In this document: one piece after another, positions 23,714 through 30,656 of the stretch | How positions within the stretch are numbered: the first letter of the stretch is position 1 | Layout of the letters: the number at the start of each line of letters is the position of its first letter | Assembly: GCF_001552175.1 (NCBI RefSeq) | Contig: NZ_BCQR01000131.1 | Location: 1-35,311, forward strand | DNA from: Actinomadura kijaniata NBRC 14229 | GTDB taxonomy: Bacteria > Actinomycetota > Actinomycetes > Streptosporangiales > Streptosporangiaceae | Direction: 5' to 3' | DNA: 35,311 bases | The notes under the pieces: model-generated | What the model was told of the DNA's origin: nothing | The model's database searches: none | Seen by the model: only the letters and a program-made list of their open reading frames with translations | Position numbers and translations under genes: made by a program

Positions 23714-24550
23714 TCAGTCTGCTCTGTCAGAAAGGCCGTCAAACCTGGACGGACCGGTCCCGGTCACCCCCCCGTTCGGGGCGGGCCGGGTGACGCGGAG
23801 TTTGGACTGCTTGTGGGGGTTCTTCTCCCAGTCGTCCATCAGCCGGGCGGTCAGGCCGTGCTTTTCGGCCAGGGCCGTCAGGCTCTCGGTGCGGTAATAG
23901 AAGTCCTCGCGCAGGACGTGGTGCTCCCGGCCCGTGGTCCGGTTGAAGGTGAAGTCGAAGAAGCCGTCCGGGGCGAGCAGCCGGTCCACGTGGGCCAGGC
24001 ACTCGTCGATGACCTCCGGCGGCGAGTGCGAGAAGACGCTGTGGGCGTGGATCACGTCGAAGTGCCCCTCCGGCAGGAACGCCAGGCGCAGGTCGCGGAC
24101 CGGGGTCAGGTGCGGCAGGCGGTCCTGGAGGCCGTTCCGGGTCACCGTCTCCTGCGCGGCGAACAGGATGTCGGGGGAGATGTCCACGCCGTAGTAGTGG
24201 CCCGGCTCCAGGTGGCCGATGAACAGGTGGCCCGCGCGCAGGTTGCCGCAGCCGATCTCCAGCATGCGGTGCGACGGCTTCAGCCCGTGGGACACCAGGT
24301 AGTCGAACTGGAGGCGGCCGATCGCGAGCCAGTGGTCGTGGTCGGCGGTGCCGACGGCTCCGTAGGGGCTGCGGGCGGCGTCGGAGCGCATCACCGCGCG
24401 GTAGTAGGCGACGTGGTCGCGTGCGCGCAGCCGCAGCCAGGTGTCCCGGGCGAGGCGGCGGGCGTAGGGGGCGATGCGGTCGGGGTTGCGGGCGGCGTAC
24501 CGGAGGCGGTGGACGATGCTGGCGCGGTTGCGGGACAGGCGATCGGTCAT
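23714..24550 (-). CDS. Class I SAM-dependent methyltransferase at the head of the fxsB operon
   Basis: A 278-residue Rossmann methyltransferase. After a basic N-terminal helix region (residues 1-75), motif I is MLEIGCGNLRAGHLF (about 97-111), followed by YYGVDISPDIL (motif II acid) and HFDVIHAHSVFSH (motif IV-V), LLAPDGFFDFTF and a C-terminal extension rich in charged residues. The substrate class is not evident; sugar, lipid or peptide methylation are all possible. Its stop is 22 bases before the chosen fxsB start on the same strand, so it is probably cotranscribed with fxsB and the hydroxylase-like gene. It is not a usual member of FxSxx-COOH clusters. On the coding strand a TTGTCA (24580-24585) could be a -35 element. 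Confidence 0.8.
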   Translation of the reverse strand: MTDRLSRNRASIVHRLRYAARNPDRIAPYARRLARDTWLRLRARDHVAYYRAVMRSDAARSPYGAVGTADHDHWLAIGRLQFDYLVSHGLKPSHRMLEIGCGNLRAGHLFIGHLEPGHYYGVDISPDILFAAQETVTRNGLQDRLPHLTPVRDLRLAFLPEGHFDVIHAHSVFSHSPPEVIDECLAHVDRLLAPDGFFDFTFNRTTGREHHVLREDFYYRTESLTALAEKHGLTARLMDDWEKNPHKQSKLRVTRPAPNGGVTGTGPSRFDGLSDRAD

Positions 24551-24676
24551 CGCCTCAGTGAAGAGCGGACCGGCCCGCCTGACAAGGACGGGGGCGGCGT
24601 GTCGGGAGGTGTGTCGACCCGGGGAGTCCCGGCACGCCGCGCCCCCGCCGGTCCTGCGCGTCCGTCGGCTCGGTGG

Positions 24677-24730
24677 TGCCCGCCGGTTCGCGGAGTGCCC
24701 GTCAGTTCGCGGGCTGCCCGTCAGTTCAGC
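24677..24730. repeat. 19-bp imperfect tandem repeat, almost three units
   Basis: Units TGCCCGCCGGTTCGCGGAG (24677-24695), TGCCCGTCAGTTCGCGGGC (24696-24714) and a partial third copy TGCCCGTCAGTTC (24715-24727) follow head to tail. The third copy crosses the stop codon of the minus-strand gene at 24721. Confidence 0.75.
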
Positions 24731-25029
24731 ACGGTCGCCCAGAGGGTGACGGCCGCCGAGGCCGCCGCGGCGAGCATCGACAGCAGGGCCACCGTGTGGC
24801 GGAAGCGGGCCTCCAGATGGCCGCGGGTGACCTGCTCGCGTTCGACGCGGGTCAGGCGGTCCTCCACCTCGGAGAGCAGCCGGACCTGATCGGTGATCTG
24901 GCGTTCGTGGTGTTCGTCGCGCTGGAGCAGGAGGGCGAGCTGGCCCTCCAGGCTGGTGAGCCGGACGTCCATCCCCCGTCGCAGTTCGGCCAGCGCCAGT
25001 TCGACGGTGAGGGGTCCTTCCTGGTGCAC
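24721..25029 (-). CDS. Small coiled-coil protein with C-terminal membrane anchor
   Basis: A 102-residue protein with heptad-like helical content from residue 8 to about 75 (LALAELRRGMDVRLTSLEGQ, LLSEVEDRLTRVEREQ) and a final hydrophobic helix (ALLSMLAAAASAAVTLWATVL) that would insert the tail in the membrane. Such proteins resemble small actinobacterial membrane-tethered coils next to XRE regulators; no named family is claimed. The start is a GTG with AAGGGGTGGG upstream. It is divergent from the XRE gene at 25183, and its final codons run into the tandem repeat at 24677-24730. Confidence 0.7.
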   Translation of the reverse strand: MHQEGPLTVELALAELRRGMDVRLTSLEGQLALLLQRDEHHERQITDQVRLLSEVEDRLTRVEREQVTRGHLEARFRHTVALLSMLAAAASAAVTLWATVLN

Positions 25030-25100
25030 TGTCCCACCCCTTCGGTCGTGGGCCTGCCCTCAGCCTAGGAACGACCCGGTAAGACATCAAGGGATGACCG

Positions 25101-25131
25101 GAAATAACGAGAAATAGCGATGAAGGAAATA
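25101..25131. promoter_or_regulatory. Repeated GAAATA boxes upstream of the XRE gene
   Basis: GAAATA occurs three times, at 25101, 25111 and 25126, in an A-rich island between the divergent small membrane gene and the XRE regulator. A second repeated element, TTACTG, occurs at 25144 and 25158, close to the XRE start. These are candidate operator or promoter parts for the regulator. Confidence 0.35.
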
Positions 25132-25182
25132 TGCACCCGCCGGTTACTGGATGTTCCTTACTGTTTCCGCCATCCTGAAGGC

Positions 25183-25560
25183 ATGGCCGGAGAGCTGGAC
25201 CGGGAGCGGGTCGCCAAGTACGTGGTGGCGCGCCGTGGCTCGCTCGGCCTCACCCAGGAGCGGCTGGCCGAGCAGGCCGGGGTGACGGTCAAGACGATCT
25301 ACAACCTGGAGTCCGCCGGGCGCTGGCCGCAGGCGCGGACCCGGGCCGCCGTCGAGGCCGCGCTGCGCTGGCGGCCCGGCGACCTGGCCCGGATCGGCGA
25401 GGGCGGCGAGCCGGCCGGCGCGGTGTCGCTGGGCGAGGCGCTGCGCGAGCTGGAGGAGCTCGACTCCTACTTCGCCGACCTGCGCGCCGACGAGGGGGAG
25501 AAGCGGCGGATGGCGCTGGCGTTCCTGCGCGCGCTGTACGGGGAGCCCGACGGCCGGTGA
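25183..25560 (+). CDS. XRE-family helix-turn-helix regulator
   Basis: A 125-residue protein. The Cro/C1-type HTH occupies residues about 10-60: RVAKYVVARRGSLGLTQERL, AEQAGVTVKTIYNLE (turn and recognition helix) and ARTRAAVEAALRWRPGDL. The rest is an acidic helix (SLGEALRELEELDSYFADL) likely to mediate dimerisation or partner binding. ATG 25183 is chosen because it begins just before the domain; an ATG at 25120 in frame would add 21 residues unlike the family. It is divergent from a small coiled-coil membrane gene and precedes a small two-TM gene by 147 bases; the nearby GAAATA boxes may be its binding sites. Confidence 0.85.
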   Translation: MAGELDRERVAKYVVARRGSLGLTQERLAEQAGVTVKTIYNLESAGRWPQARTRAAVEAALRWRPGDLARIGEGGEPAGAVSLGEALRELEELDSYFADLRADEGEKRRMALAFLRALYGEPDGR

Positions 25561-25707
25561 CTTTCCTCGCAGTCTGAAAAAGTTTCTGGAACTGACTGGT
25601 TGTTGCGCCCTTGACAACCGGCAAGACTGGGAAGGCCGGTCCAGGTCAGGAGCGCCGTCCCGCACCCCTCCGGGCGGCGGATCCCCGGTCGCGAAGGAGA
25701 GTCCGTG

Positions 25708-25980
25708 ATGCGCGTACGCGCGACCTGTGTCCGGTGGGCGCTCGGCACCGCGACGGCCTGCGCGGGGGCCGCCGCGGTCGCCGTCGCCGCCCCCGTGGCC
25801 CTTCCCCCGGACGTGCTGCGCGCGGCGCTGGCGTCCGCCGTCGTCGTCGTGCTGAGCGCGGCGGTGTGGGCCTACCGCGACCTGCGCGCCCGGCAGCGCC
25901 GCATCCTGCGCCACATGGAGACCCAGACGCGGGTGCTGCACAGCGCCGCCCGCGCGGCGGGCCGCCTGGAGGACCGCTAG
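25708..25980 (+). CDS. Small two-helix membrane protein
   Basis: A 90-residue hypothetical with two membrane helices (about residues 10-30, ALGTATACAGAAAVAVAAPV, and 38-55, ALASAVVVVLSAAVWAY) and a basic, helical cytoplasmic-type tail (RDLRARQRRILRHMETQTRV). ATG 25708 has AAGGAG eight bases upstream, and a GTG at 25705 is the alternative. It follows the XRE gene and converges with the DUF1906 gene, with which it shares the bases CTAG as stop codons. I recognise no family. Confidence 0.7.
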   Translation: MRVRATCVRWALGTATACAGAAAVAVAAPVALPPDVLRAALASAVVVVLSAAVWAYRDLRARQRRILRHMETQTRVLHSAARAAGRLEDR

Positions 25981-27005
25981 CCCTTCCAGAACAGCAGCCT
26001 GGCGCTGCCACCGGTGATCCGCGCCGGGGCCGGGCCGTGCTGGAACAGCTGGAGCCGGACGCGGCGGTCCTTGCCGACGACGTCGGCGGCGAGGCCGTAC
26101 AGCAGGTTCGTCTCCTCGCCCGCCGCCGTGAAGTCCCGCACCGGCCCCGCGTCGAACCGGTCCGGCGCGGCGGCCTCGGCCTCGACCGCGCGGGCCCGCA
26201 GACGCGTGCCCTCGGGCAGGCCCCGCACCCGCACCGCGGCGGTCAGCGCGTACCGCGCGGGCCCCGACAGCACGTCCGGGCCGCCCGCGGGATGCTGGTC
26301 GTCGCCGTCGGCGTACTCCCGGTCCCACGCCACGGTCGTCCACACGCCGGGCGGCAGCTCCTGTTCGGCGGCGAGGCCGACCGAGACGTAGCCGGGCCGG
26401 TCCTCCTCCCGGGGCGGCGCGTCGCCCACGCGCCACTGGCCGTAGTCGTCGGCGACCGCGCGGTTGTAGTCGACGCTCACGCCGTTGAGCCGGTGCTCGT
26501 TGGAGTACTGCTGGAGCTGCGCCCGCCGGTCCCAGCGACCGCCCGACCAGGCGTAGGTCTGCCACGCCCACGCGGCCCTGCCCGCGTCCAGGGCGCGCTT
26601 CACCGGCCCGTACCCGCCGTACAGGCCGACCCGGAAGCGCCCGAGCACGCTGGCCGCGCCGTCCAGGTAGGCGTTGATCGCCGCCTGGTGGGAGGGACCG
26701 GCGTCGAAGTCGACGGCGAAGTAGATCGGCCGCCCGGCGGGCATGCCGACGGCGCTCGCCTGCCGCTGCGCCTCGCGGGCGTCGGCGACCCCGCCCGCCC
26801 GGCCCGACAGCGCCCGGCTGGTCGTGGTCTCCCACACCACCACCAGCCAGATCCCGGCCCGCGACAGCTCCTCGGCCTCGGCGCGGGTCAGGTTCTTGCC
26901 GGTGCGGTCGTGGGACAGGTAGCGGCACACGAACTTCGCCCCGGCGCGCTTCAGCGCCGCCGGGCCGGGACGTCCCCACGCGTAGTCGATCCCGAAAACG
27001 GCCAT
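25977..27005 (-). CDS. DUF1906 glycoside-hydrolase-like protein (Rv2525c-like TIM barrel)
   Basis: A 342-residue protein. Residues 1-200 match the DUF1906 TIM-barrel (MAVFGIDYAWGRPGPAALKR start, YLSHDRTGKNLTRAEAEELS, RPIYFAVDFDA, VGLYGGYGPVKRAL, WQTYAW, VDYNRAVADDYGQW), related to GH25-type muramidases; the acid in AVDFD is the catalytic-acid candidate. Residues 205-342 form a beta-sandwich (GYVSVGLAAEQELPPGVWTTVAWD and RRVRLQLFQHG) of unknown role. There is no signal peptide at this start, so secretion, if any, would be through another route. ATG 27005 fits homologues. It converges with the small membrane gene and overlaps it by the CTAG stop. Confidence 0.85.
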   Translation of the reverse strand: MAVFGIDYAWGRPGPAALKRAGAKFVCRYLSHDRTGKNLTRAEAEELSRAGIWLVVVWETTTSRALSGRAGGVADAREAQRQASAVGMPAGRPIYFAVDFDAGPSHQAAINAYLDGAASVLGRFRVGLYGGYGPVKRALDAGRAAWAWQTYAWSGGRWDRRAQLQQYSNEHRLNGVSVDYNRAVADDYGQWRVGDAPPREEDRPGYVSVGLAAEQELPPGVWTTVAWDREYADGDDQHPAGGPDVLSGPARYALTAAVRVRGLPEGTRLRARAVEAEAAAPDRFDAGPVRDFTAAGEETNLLYGLAADVVGKDRRVRLQLFQHGPAPARITGGSARLLFWKG

Positions 27006-27197
27006 GCGCGCGATGATCCCCCAACGGCCGGCGGCGTGCCACCGCACGGCCGGGGAGGCTTTCCTTGCCCCGCGCGGATGACCAAAGGTTGACGTCACCA
27101 TGGCTGAGGACACGCCGACAGGGCGCTAGGTGATCTTCCGCGGCCGGGTTACAACGGAGACGGTCAGGAAGTCCGGCCGGCTCACGGGGGAGCAGCG

Positions 27198-28496
27198 ATG
27201 ATCCACAAGCACCATGGACGCCCCGGCGGGGGGTGGGGCGTCAGGGGACTGGCCGTGCTGGCGGCGGCTCCGCTGCTCGGGGTCGTCCCGCTGCCCGGCG
27301 CGGGGGCGCCGGCGACCGCCGACGGGCCCGTCCAGGCCCGCGACCGCCGCGACCACGAGCCCGCCGGGCACCGGTCCGGCAAGGCCCGCGCCAAAAAGCG
27401 CACCAAGCCCGGCAAGACGGGCCACCCCGTCCGGGCCGTCAGGGGAGCGCGGTCGCGCGCCGCCACGGTCCGGATCGACACCGCGGGCCCGGGCGTCCCG
27501 CTGGTGCCCGGCCGCGTCTACACCTGGCCGTTCTCGGTGACGGGGAAGGGCCCGTCGAGGAACGCCCCGGCGACGCTCACCGCCGAGCTGCCGCGCTCGC
27601 TGGAGTTCGTGTCCGGCACGCGGGACTGCTCCTACGTCCCCGCGTCCGGCGACGCCATGGGCCGGGTGGTCTGCGAGCTCGGCGCGGTGCGGTCCGGCGA
27701 GACCGAGAAGGGCGCGCTCACCGCGAAGGTCGCCAAGAACGCCCAGCCGGGGAACCACGTCGTCGGCACCGCCTCGGTGTCGTGGGCCGGGGCGCGGGCG
27801 TCCCGGGCGTTCCCGGCCGCCACCGTGGCCGACATCGCCGACGTGTCGGTGGCCGGACGGGCCCCGGCGGTGATCCGGCCCGGCGAGGCCATCCCGTACG
27901 CGATCGAGGTGCGCAACGAGGGCCCCTCGCCCGCCCGGCAGGTGACCGTCACCTCCGCGATGCCCGCCGAGATCGCCGACCGCGACGGCGCCTGCACCGC
28001 GACGGGCCGCCGGCTCGTGTGCGTGGTGGACCGGCTGTCGGCGGGCGGGACCAGGACCTTCCACGCCCGGGTCCGGCCGCGCCAGCGGCCCCGGCCCGGC
28101 ACCGTCCTGGAGGCCCCGTCGCGGGTCGCGACCACGACCGCCGAACTGAACCTGGACAACAACCGGGCCACCGCCCGCACCAAGGTGCTGCGGCCCCAGC
28201 TGACCCCGGTGAGCCGCCCGCTGGTGACGCCGGAGCGCGTGCGGCCCGGCGCGGCCCCGGACCGGCGGCCCGCGGCCAAGGTCCGGCGGGCCGGCGTCCC
28301 GGCCGGTCCGGCCCGGCCGTCCGTGCCGTCCGTGCCGTCCGCGGGGGGCACGGCGCCCGCGCCGACCCGGACGCTGCGGGAGCTGCCGCGCACCGGCGCG
28401 GAGACCGGCGTCATGCTCGACCTGTCCCTCGGGCTGGTCGGCACCGGCCTGATCCTGACCCGTCTCGGCCGCGCCCGCCGCCGCGAACAGGACTGA
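27198..28496 (+). CDS. LPxTG-anchored DUF11-type surface protein
   Basis: A 432-residue secreted protein. It has a signal-like N-terminus (basic start, LAVLAAAPLLGVVPLPGAGA), a very basic Lys/Arg-rich linker (about 45-85), two DUF11/CARDB-type beta domains (about 88-215 and 215-330, the second with PYAIEVRNEGPSPARQVTV and LNLDNNRATA), and a Pro/Arg-rich spacer. The end has sortase signal LPRTG at 396-400, a membrane helix (LDLSLGLVGTGLIL) and RRRE tail. It is probably attached to peptidoglycan by a sortase encoded elsewhere. ATG 27198 is preceded by GGGGGAG. It is followed by a strong intrinsic terminator. Confidence 0.85.
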   Translation: MIHKHHGRPGGGWGVRGLAVLAAAPLLGVVPLPGAGAPATADGPVQARDRRDHEPAGHRSGKARAKKRTKPGKTGHPVRAVRGARSRAATVRIDTAGPGVPLVPGRVYTWPFSVTGKGPSRNAPATLTAELPRSLEFVSGTRDCSYVPASGDAMGRVVCELGAVRSGETEKGALTAKVAKNAQPGNHVVGTASVSWAGARASRAFPAATVADIADVSVAGRAPAVIRPGEAIPYAIEVRNEGPSPARQVTVTSAMPAEIADRDGACTATGRRLVCVVDRLSAGGTRTFHARVRPRQRPRPGTVLEAPSRVATTTAELNLDNNRATARTKVLRPQLTPVSRPLVTPERVRPGAAPDRRPAAKVRRAGVPAGPARPSVPSVPSAGGTAPAPTRTLRELPRTGAETGVMLDLSLGLVGTGLILTRLGRARRREQD

Positions 28497-28527
28497 GCGG
28501 GGGCGCGCCGCCGGACGGACGGCGACC

Positions 28528-28561
28528 ACGGGGCCCGGCGGCGCGCGCCGGGCCCCGTTTT
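28528..28561 (+). terminator. Intrinsic terminator after the LPxTG gene
   Basis: A perfect 12-bp GC stem (28529-28540 with 28546-28557) with loop GCGCG is extended by an A-T pair and followed by TTTT. It lies 32 bases after the stop codon. Confidence 0.85.
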
Positions 28562-28594
28562 CCGTGGGGTGAGCAGGGGTAGCAGGATGGGACC

Positions 28595-29524
28595 ATGCGT
28601 CTTCGGATCTTCACCGAGCCCCAGCAGGGGGCCACCTACGACACGCTGCTGTCCGTCGCCAGGGCCACCGAGGACCTCGGCTTCGACGCCTTCTACCGTT
28701 CCGACCACTACCTGAAGATGGGCGACGTCACGGGCGAGCCCGGCCCGACCGACGCCTGGATCACCCTCGCCGGGCTGGCCCGCGAGACCAGGCGGATCCG
28801 CCTCGGCACGCTGATGACGGCCGCGACGTTCCGGCTGCCGGGCCCGCTGGCCATCGCCGTCGCGCAGGTCGACCAGATGAGCGGCGGCCGGGTGGACTTC
28901 GGCGTCGGCACCGGCTGGTTCGAGGAGGAGCACGCCGCCTACGGCATCCCGTTCCCCGGCCTGAACGAGCGGTTCGAGAAGCTGGAGGAGCAGCTCCAGA
29001 TCATCACCGGGCTGTGGCGGACCCCCGCCGGCGAGACGTTCGACTTCGAGGGTGCGCACTACCGGCTCAAGGAGTCCCCGGCGCTGCCCAAGCCGGTCAC
29101 CGCCGACGGCCCGCCCGTCCTCATCGGCGGCTTCGGGGCCAAGCGCACCCCGCGGCTGGCGGCGACCTATGCCGACGAGTACAACGTGCCGTTCCACACG
29201 CCCGACGACACCGCCGCCGCGTTCGGCCGGGTCCGCGCCGCCTGCGAGGCGCAGGACCGCACGCGGCCGATGGTGTACTCGGCGGCGCAGGTGGTGTGCT
29301 GCGGCCGCGACGAGGCCGAGGTGCGCCGCCGCGCCGACGCGATCGGCCGCCAGGTGCCCGAGCTGCGCGAGAACGGCCTGGCCGGGACCCCGCAGGAGCT
29401 CGTCGACAAGATCGGCCGGTTCGCCGAGCTGGGCGCCGGCACGCTCTACCTCCAGGTCCTCGACCTGTCGGACCTGGACCACCTGGAGCTGATCGCCACG
29501 GAGGTCATGGCGAAGCTGTCCTGA
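28595..29524 (+). CDS. LLM-class F420-dependent oxidoreductase
   Basis: A 309-residue TIM-barrel flavin/F420 oxidoreductase of the luciferase-like monooxygenase class. Start MRLRIFTEPQQGATYDTLL, RSDHYLKM near 32-39, RIRLGTLMTAATFR, LAIAVAQVDQMSGGRVDFGVGTGWFEEEH, and RFEKLEEQLQIITGLW are the conserved blocks around the cofactor pocket; the GTGW region contacts the F420 phosphate in relatives. It hydrogenates or oxidises an unknown substrate using coenzyme F420. ATG 28595 has AGGA seven bases upstream. The gene stands alone between two terminators. Confidence 0.88.
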   Translation: MRLRIFTEPQQGATYDTLLSVARATEDLGFDAFYRSDHYLKMGDVTGEPGPTDAWITLAGLARETRRIRLGTLMTAATFRLPGPLAIAVAQVDQMSGGRVDFGVGTGWFEEEHAAYGIPFPGLNERFEKLEEQLQIITGLWRTPAGETFDFEGAHYRLKESPALPKPVTADGPPVLIGGFGAKRTPRLAATYADEYNVPFHTPDDTAAAFGRVRAACEAQDRTRPMVYSAAQVVCCGRDEAEVRRRADAIGRQVPELRENGLAGTPQELVDKIGRFAELGAGTLYLQVLDLSDLDHLELIATEVMAKLS

Positions 29525-29575
29525 CCCGGCGCGACGGCCCGGACCGCGCACCGGTCCGGGCCGCTCCGCGCCGGG
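29525..29575 (+). terminator. Two-stem terminator after the LLM gene
   Basis: A perfect 10-bp stem (29536-29545 with 29553-29562, loop GCGCACC) is enclosed by a second perfect 9-bp stem (29525-29533 with 29567-29575). It begins directly after the TGA at 29522-29524. There is no T-tract. Confidence 0.75.
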
Positions 29576-29684
29576 CGGACCCGTCCTCCGGCCGCCCGGA
29601 ACGTGGCGGTCGCGCCGCCGCCCGAGCGTCACGCCACGATCGTCTCGGGTTCCCGCCCGGCCCGGTCACGCGCGGCGCCGCGTC

Positions 29685-30569
29685 CTACGGGGTGGAGAAC
29701 CCCGCGAACGCCTCCTCGAACGCCACCTGGCGCGGCGCGCCCCGCGCGGTGTCCCACACCGCGAACACCACGTGCGCGAACCGCCCGTCGAACTCCGCGC
29801 CCGGCCGCAGCAGACCGGCGAACGTCCCCGCCACCTCGGCCGGGTCGTTGCGGAACACCCCGCAGCCCCACGCGCCCAGCACCAGGCGGCGGTGCCCGCG
29901 CGCCACGGCCACCGCCAGCAGCCTGCGGGCGCGCTCGCGCAGCACCTCGGGGACGCGCGCGGCCTGCTCGGGACGGCGGATCGCCCCCCGGTTGGGCGCG
30001 GGCGAGGTCAGGAACGCGACCCGGTACGGCTCCTCCAGCAGCGCCCCGGAGTCGTCCCGGAACACCGGCACGCCGGGGGAGTAGATCATGTGGTCGCTGT
30101 AGAGCAGGTCGCCCTGGGCCCGGTGGAAGTCGTAGTACTCGCGGGCCGCCAGCAGCGACGCGTACAGGCCCGAGGACCGGGCCAGGCCCTCCTCCTGGGC
30201 GTGGGCGCCGTTGAGGAAGCCGCCGCCGGGGTTCTTGGCGGAGGCGAAGTTCAGCACGAACGGCATGCCGCCGTCCGCCGGGCCGTCCGCCGGGCCGTCC
30301 GCGCACAGCCGCCGCGCGGCGGCCAGGGTCGTCTCGCCGGTCACCTCCAGCCGGGTCGACACGCCCGGGGTGGACGGCGACCGGGACAGCAGGGCGTCGA
30401 GTTCGGCGGGACGGTACAGGACGGTGTTCCGTACGCAGTCCGTGATCTGGTCGGCGAGGCGCACCTCCCGGCCCGAGGGCGCGCGATACCCGCCCTCGTC
30501 GAGGATCCGGACGGTCTGCTGGGCGACGGCGCGCCGGGGATGTCTGCTCATGACGTTACGGATTGTCAT
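29685..30569 (-). CDS. Bacterial-type PARG / TIGR02452 (DUF2263) ADP-ribose hydrolase
   Basis: A 294-residue macrodomain protein. The PARG signature is clear: NFASAKNPGGGFLNGAHAQEE places GGG at 115-117 and QEE at 125-127, where the second Glu is the catalytic acid, followed by LARSSGLY. The C-terminal half has the macrodomain LVLGAWGCGVFRNDP loop. It probably cleaves poly- or mono-ADP-ribose from proteins or nucleic acid. ATG 30569 is used; ATG 30551 (residue 7) is an alternative and neither has a strong Shine-Dalgarno. Residues 91-101 are a short DGPADGPADGG repeat. It is divergent from the DUF3152 gene, 88 bp away. Confidence 0.88.
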   Translation of the reverse strand: MTIRNVMSRHPRRAVAQQTVRILDEGGYRAPSGREVRLADQITDCVRNTVLYRPAELDALLSRSPSTPGVSTRLEVTGETTLAAARRLCADGPADGPADGGMPFVLNFASAKNPGGGFLNGAHAQEEGLARSSGLYASLLAAREYYDFHRAQGDLLYSDHMIYSPGVPVFRDDSGALLEEPYRVAFLTSPAPNRGAIRRPEQAARVPEVLRERARRLLAVAVARGHRRLVLGAWGCGVFRNDPAEVAGTFAGLLRPGAEFDGRFAHVVFAVWDTARGAPRQVAFEEAFAGFSTP

Positions 30570-30656
30570 GGTTCGTCCGACAACTTCGCCACCACTTTTC
30601 GGGCGCCGGCGGGCCCGGACTCATGGGATTTGATCATAAAGCCCCGGATATCTGGC

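Noticed and set aside
25611..25616. TTGACA as a promoter for the small two-TM gene
   Set aside because: It is a perfect -35 hexamer, but no acceptable -10 lies 16-19 bases downstream (the sequence there is GC-rich).
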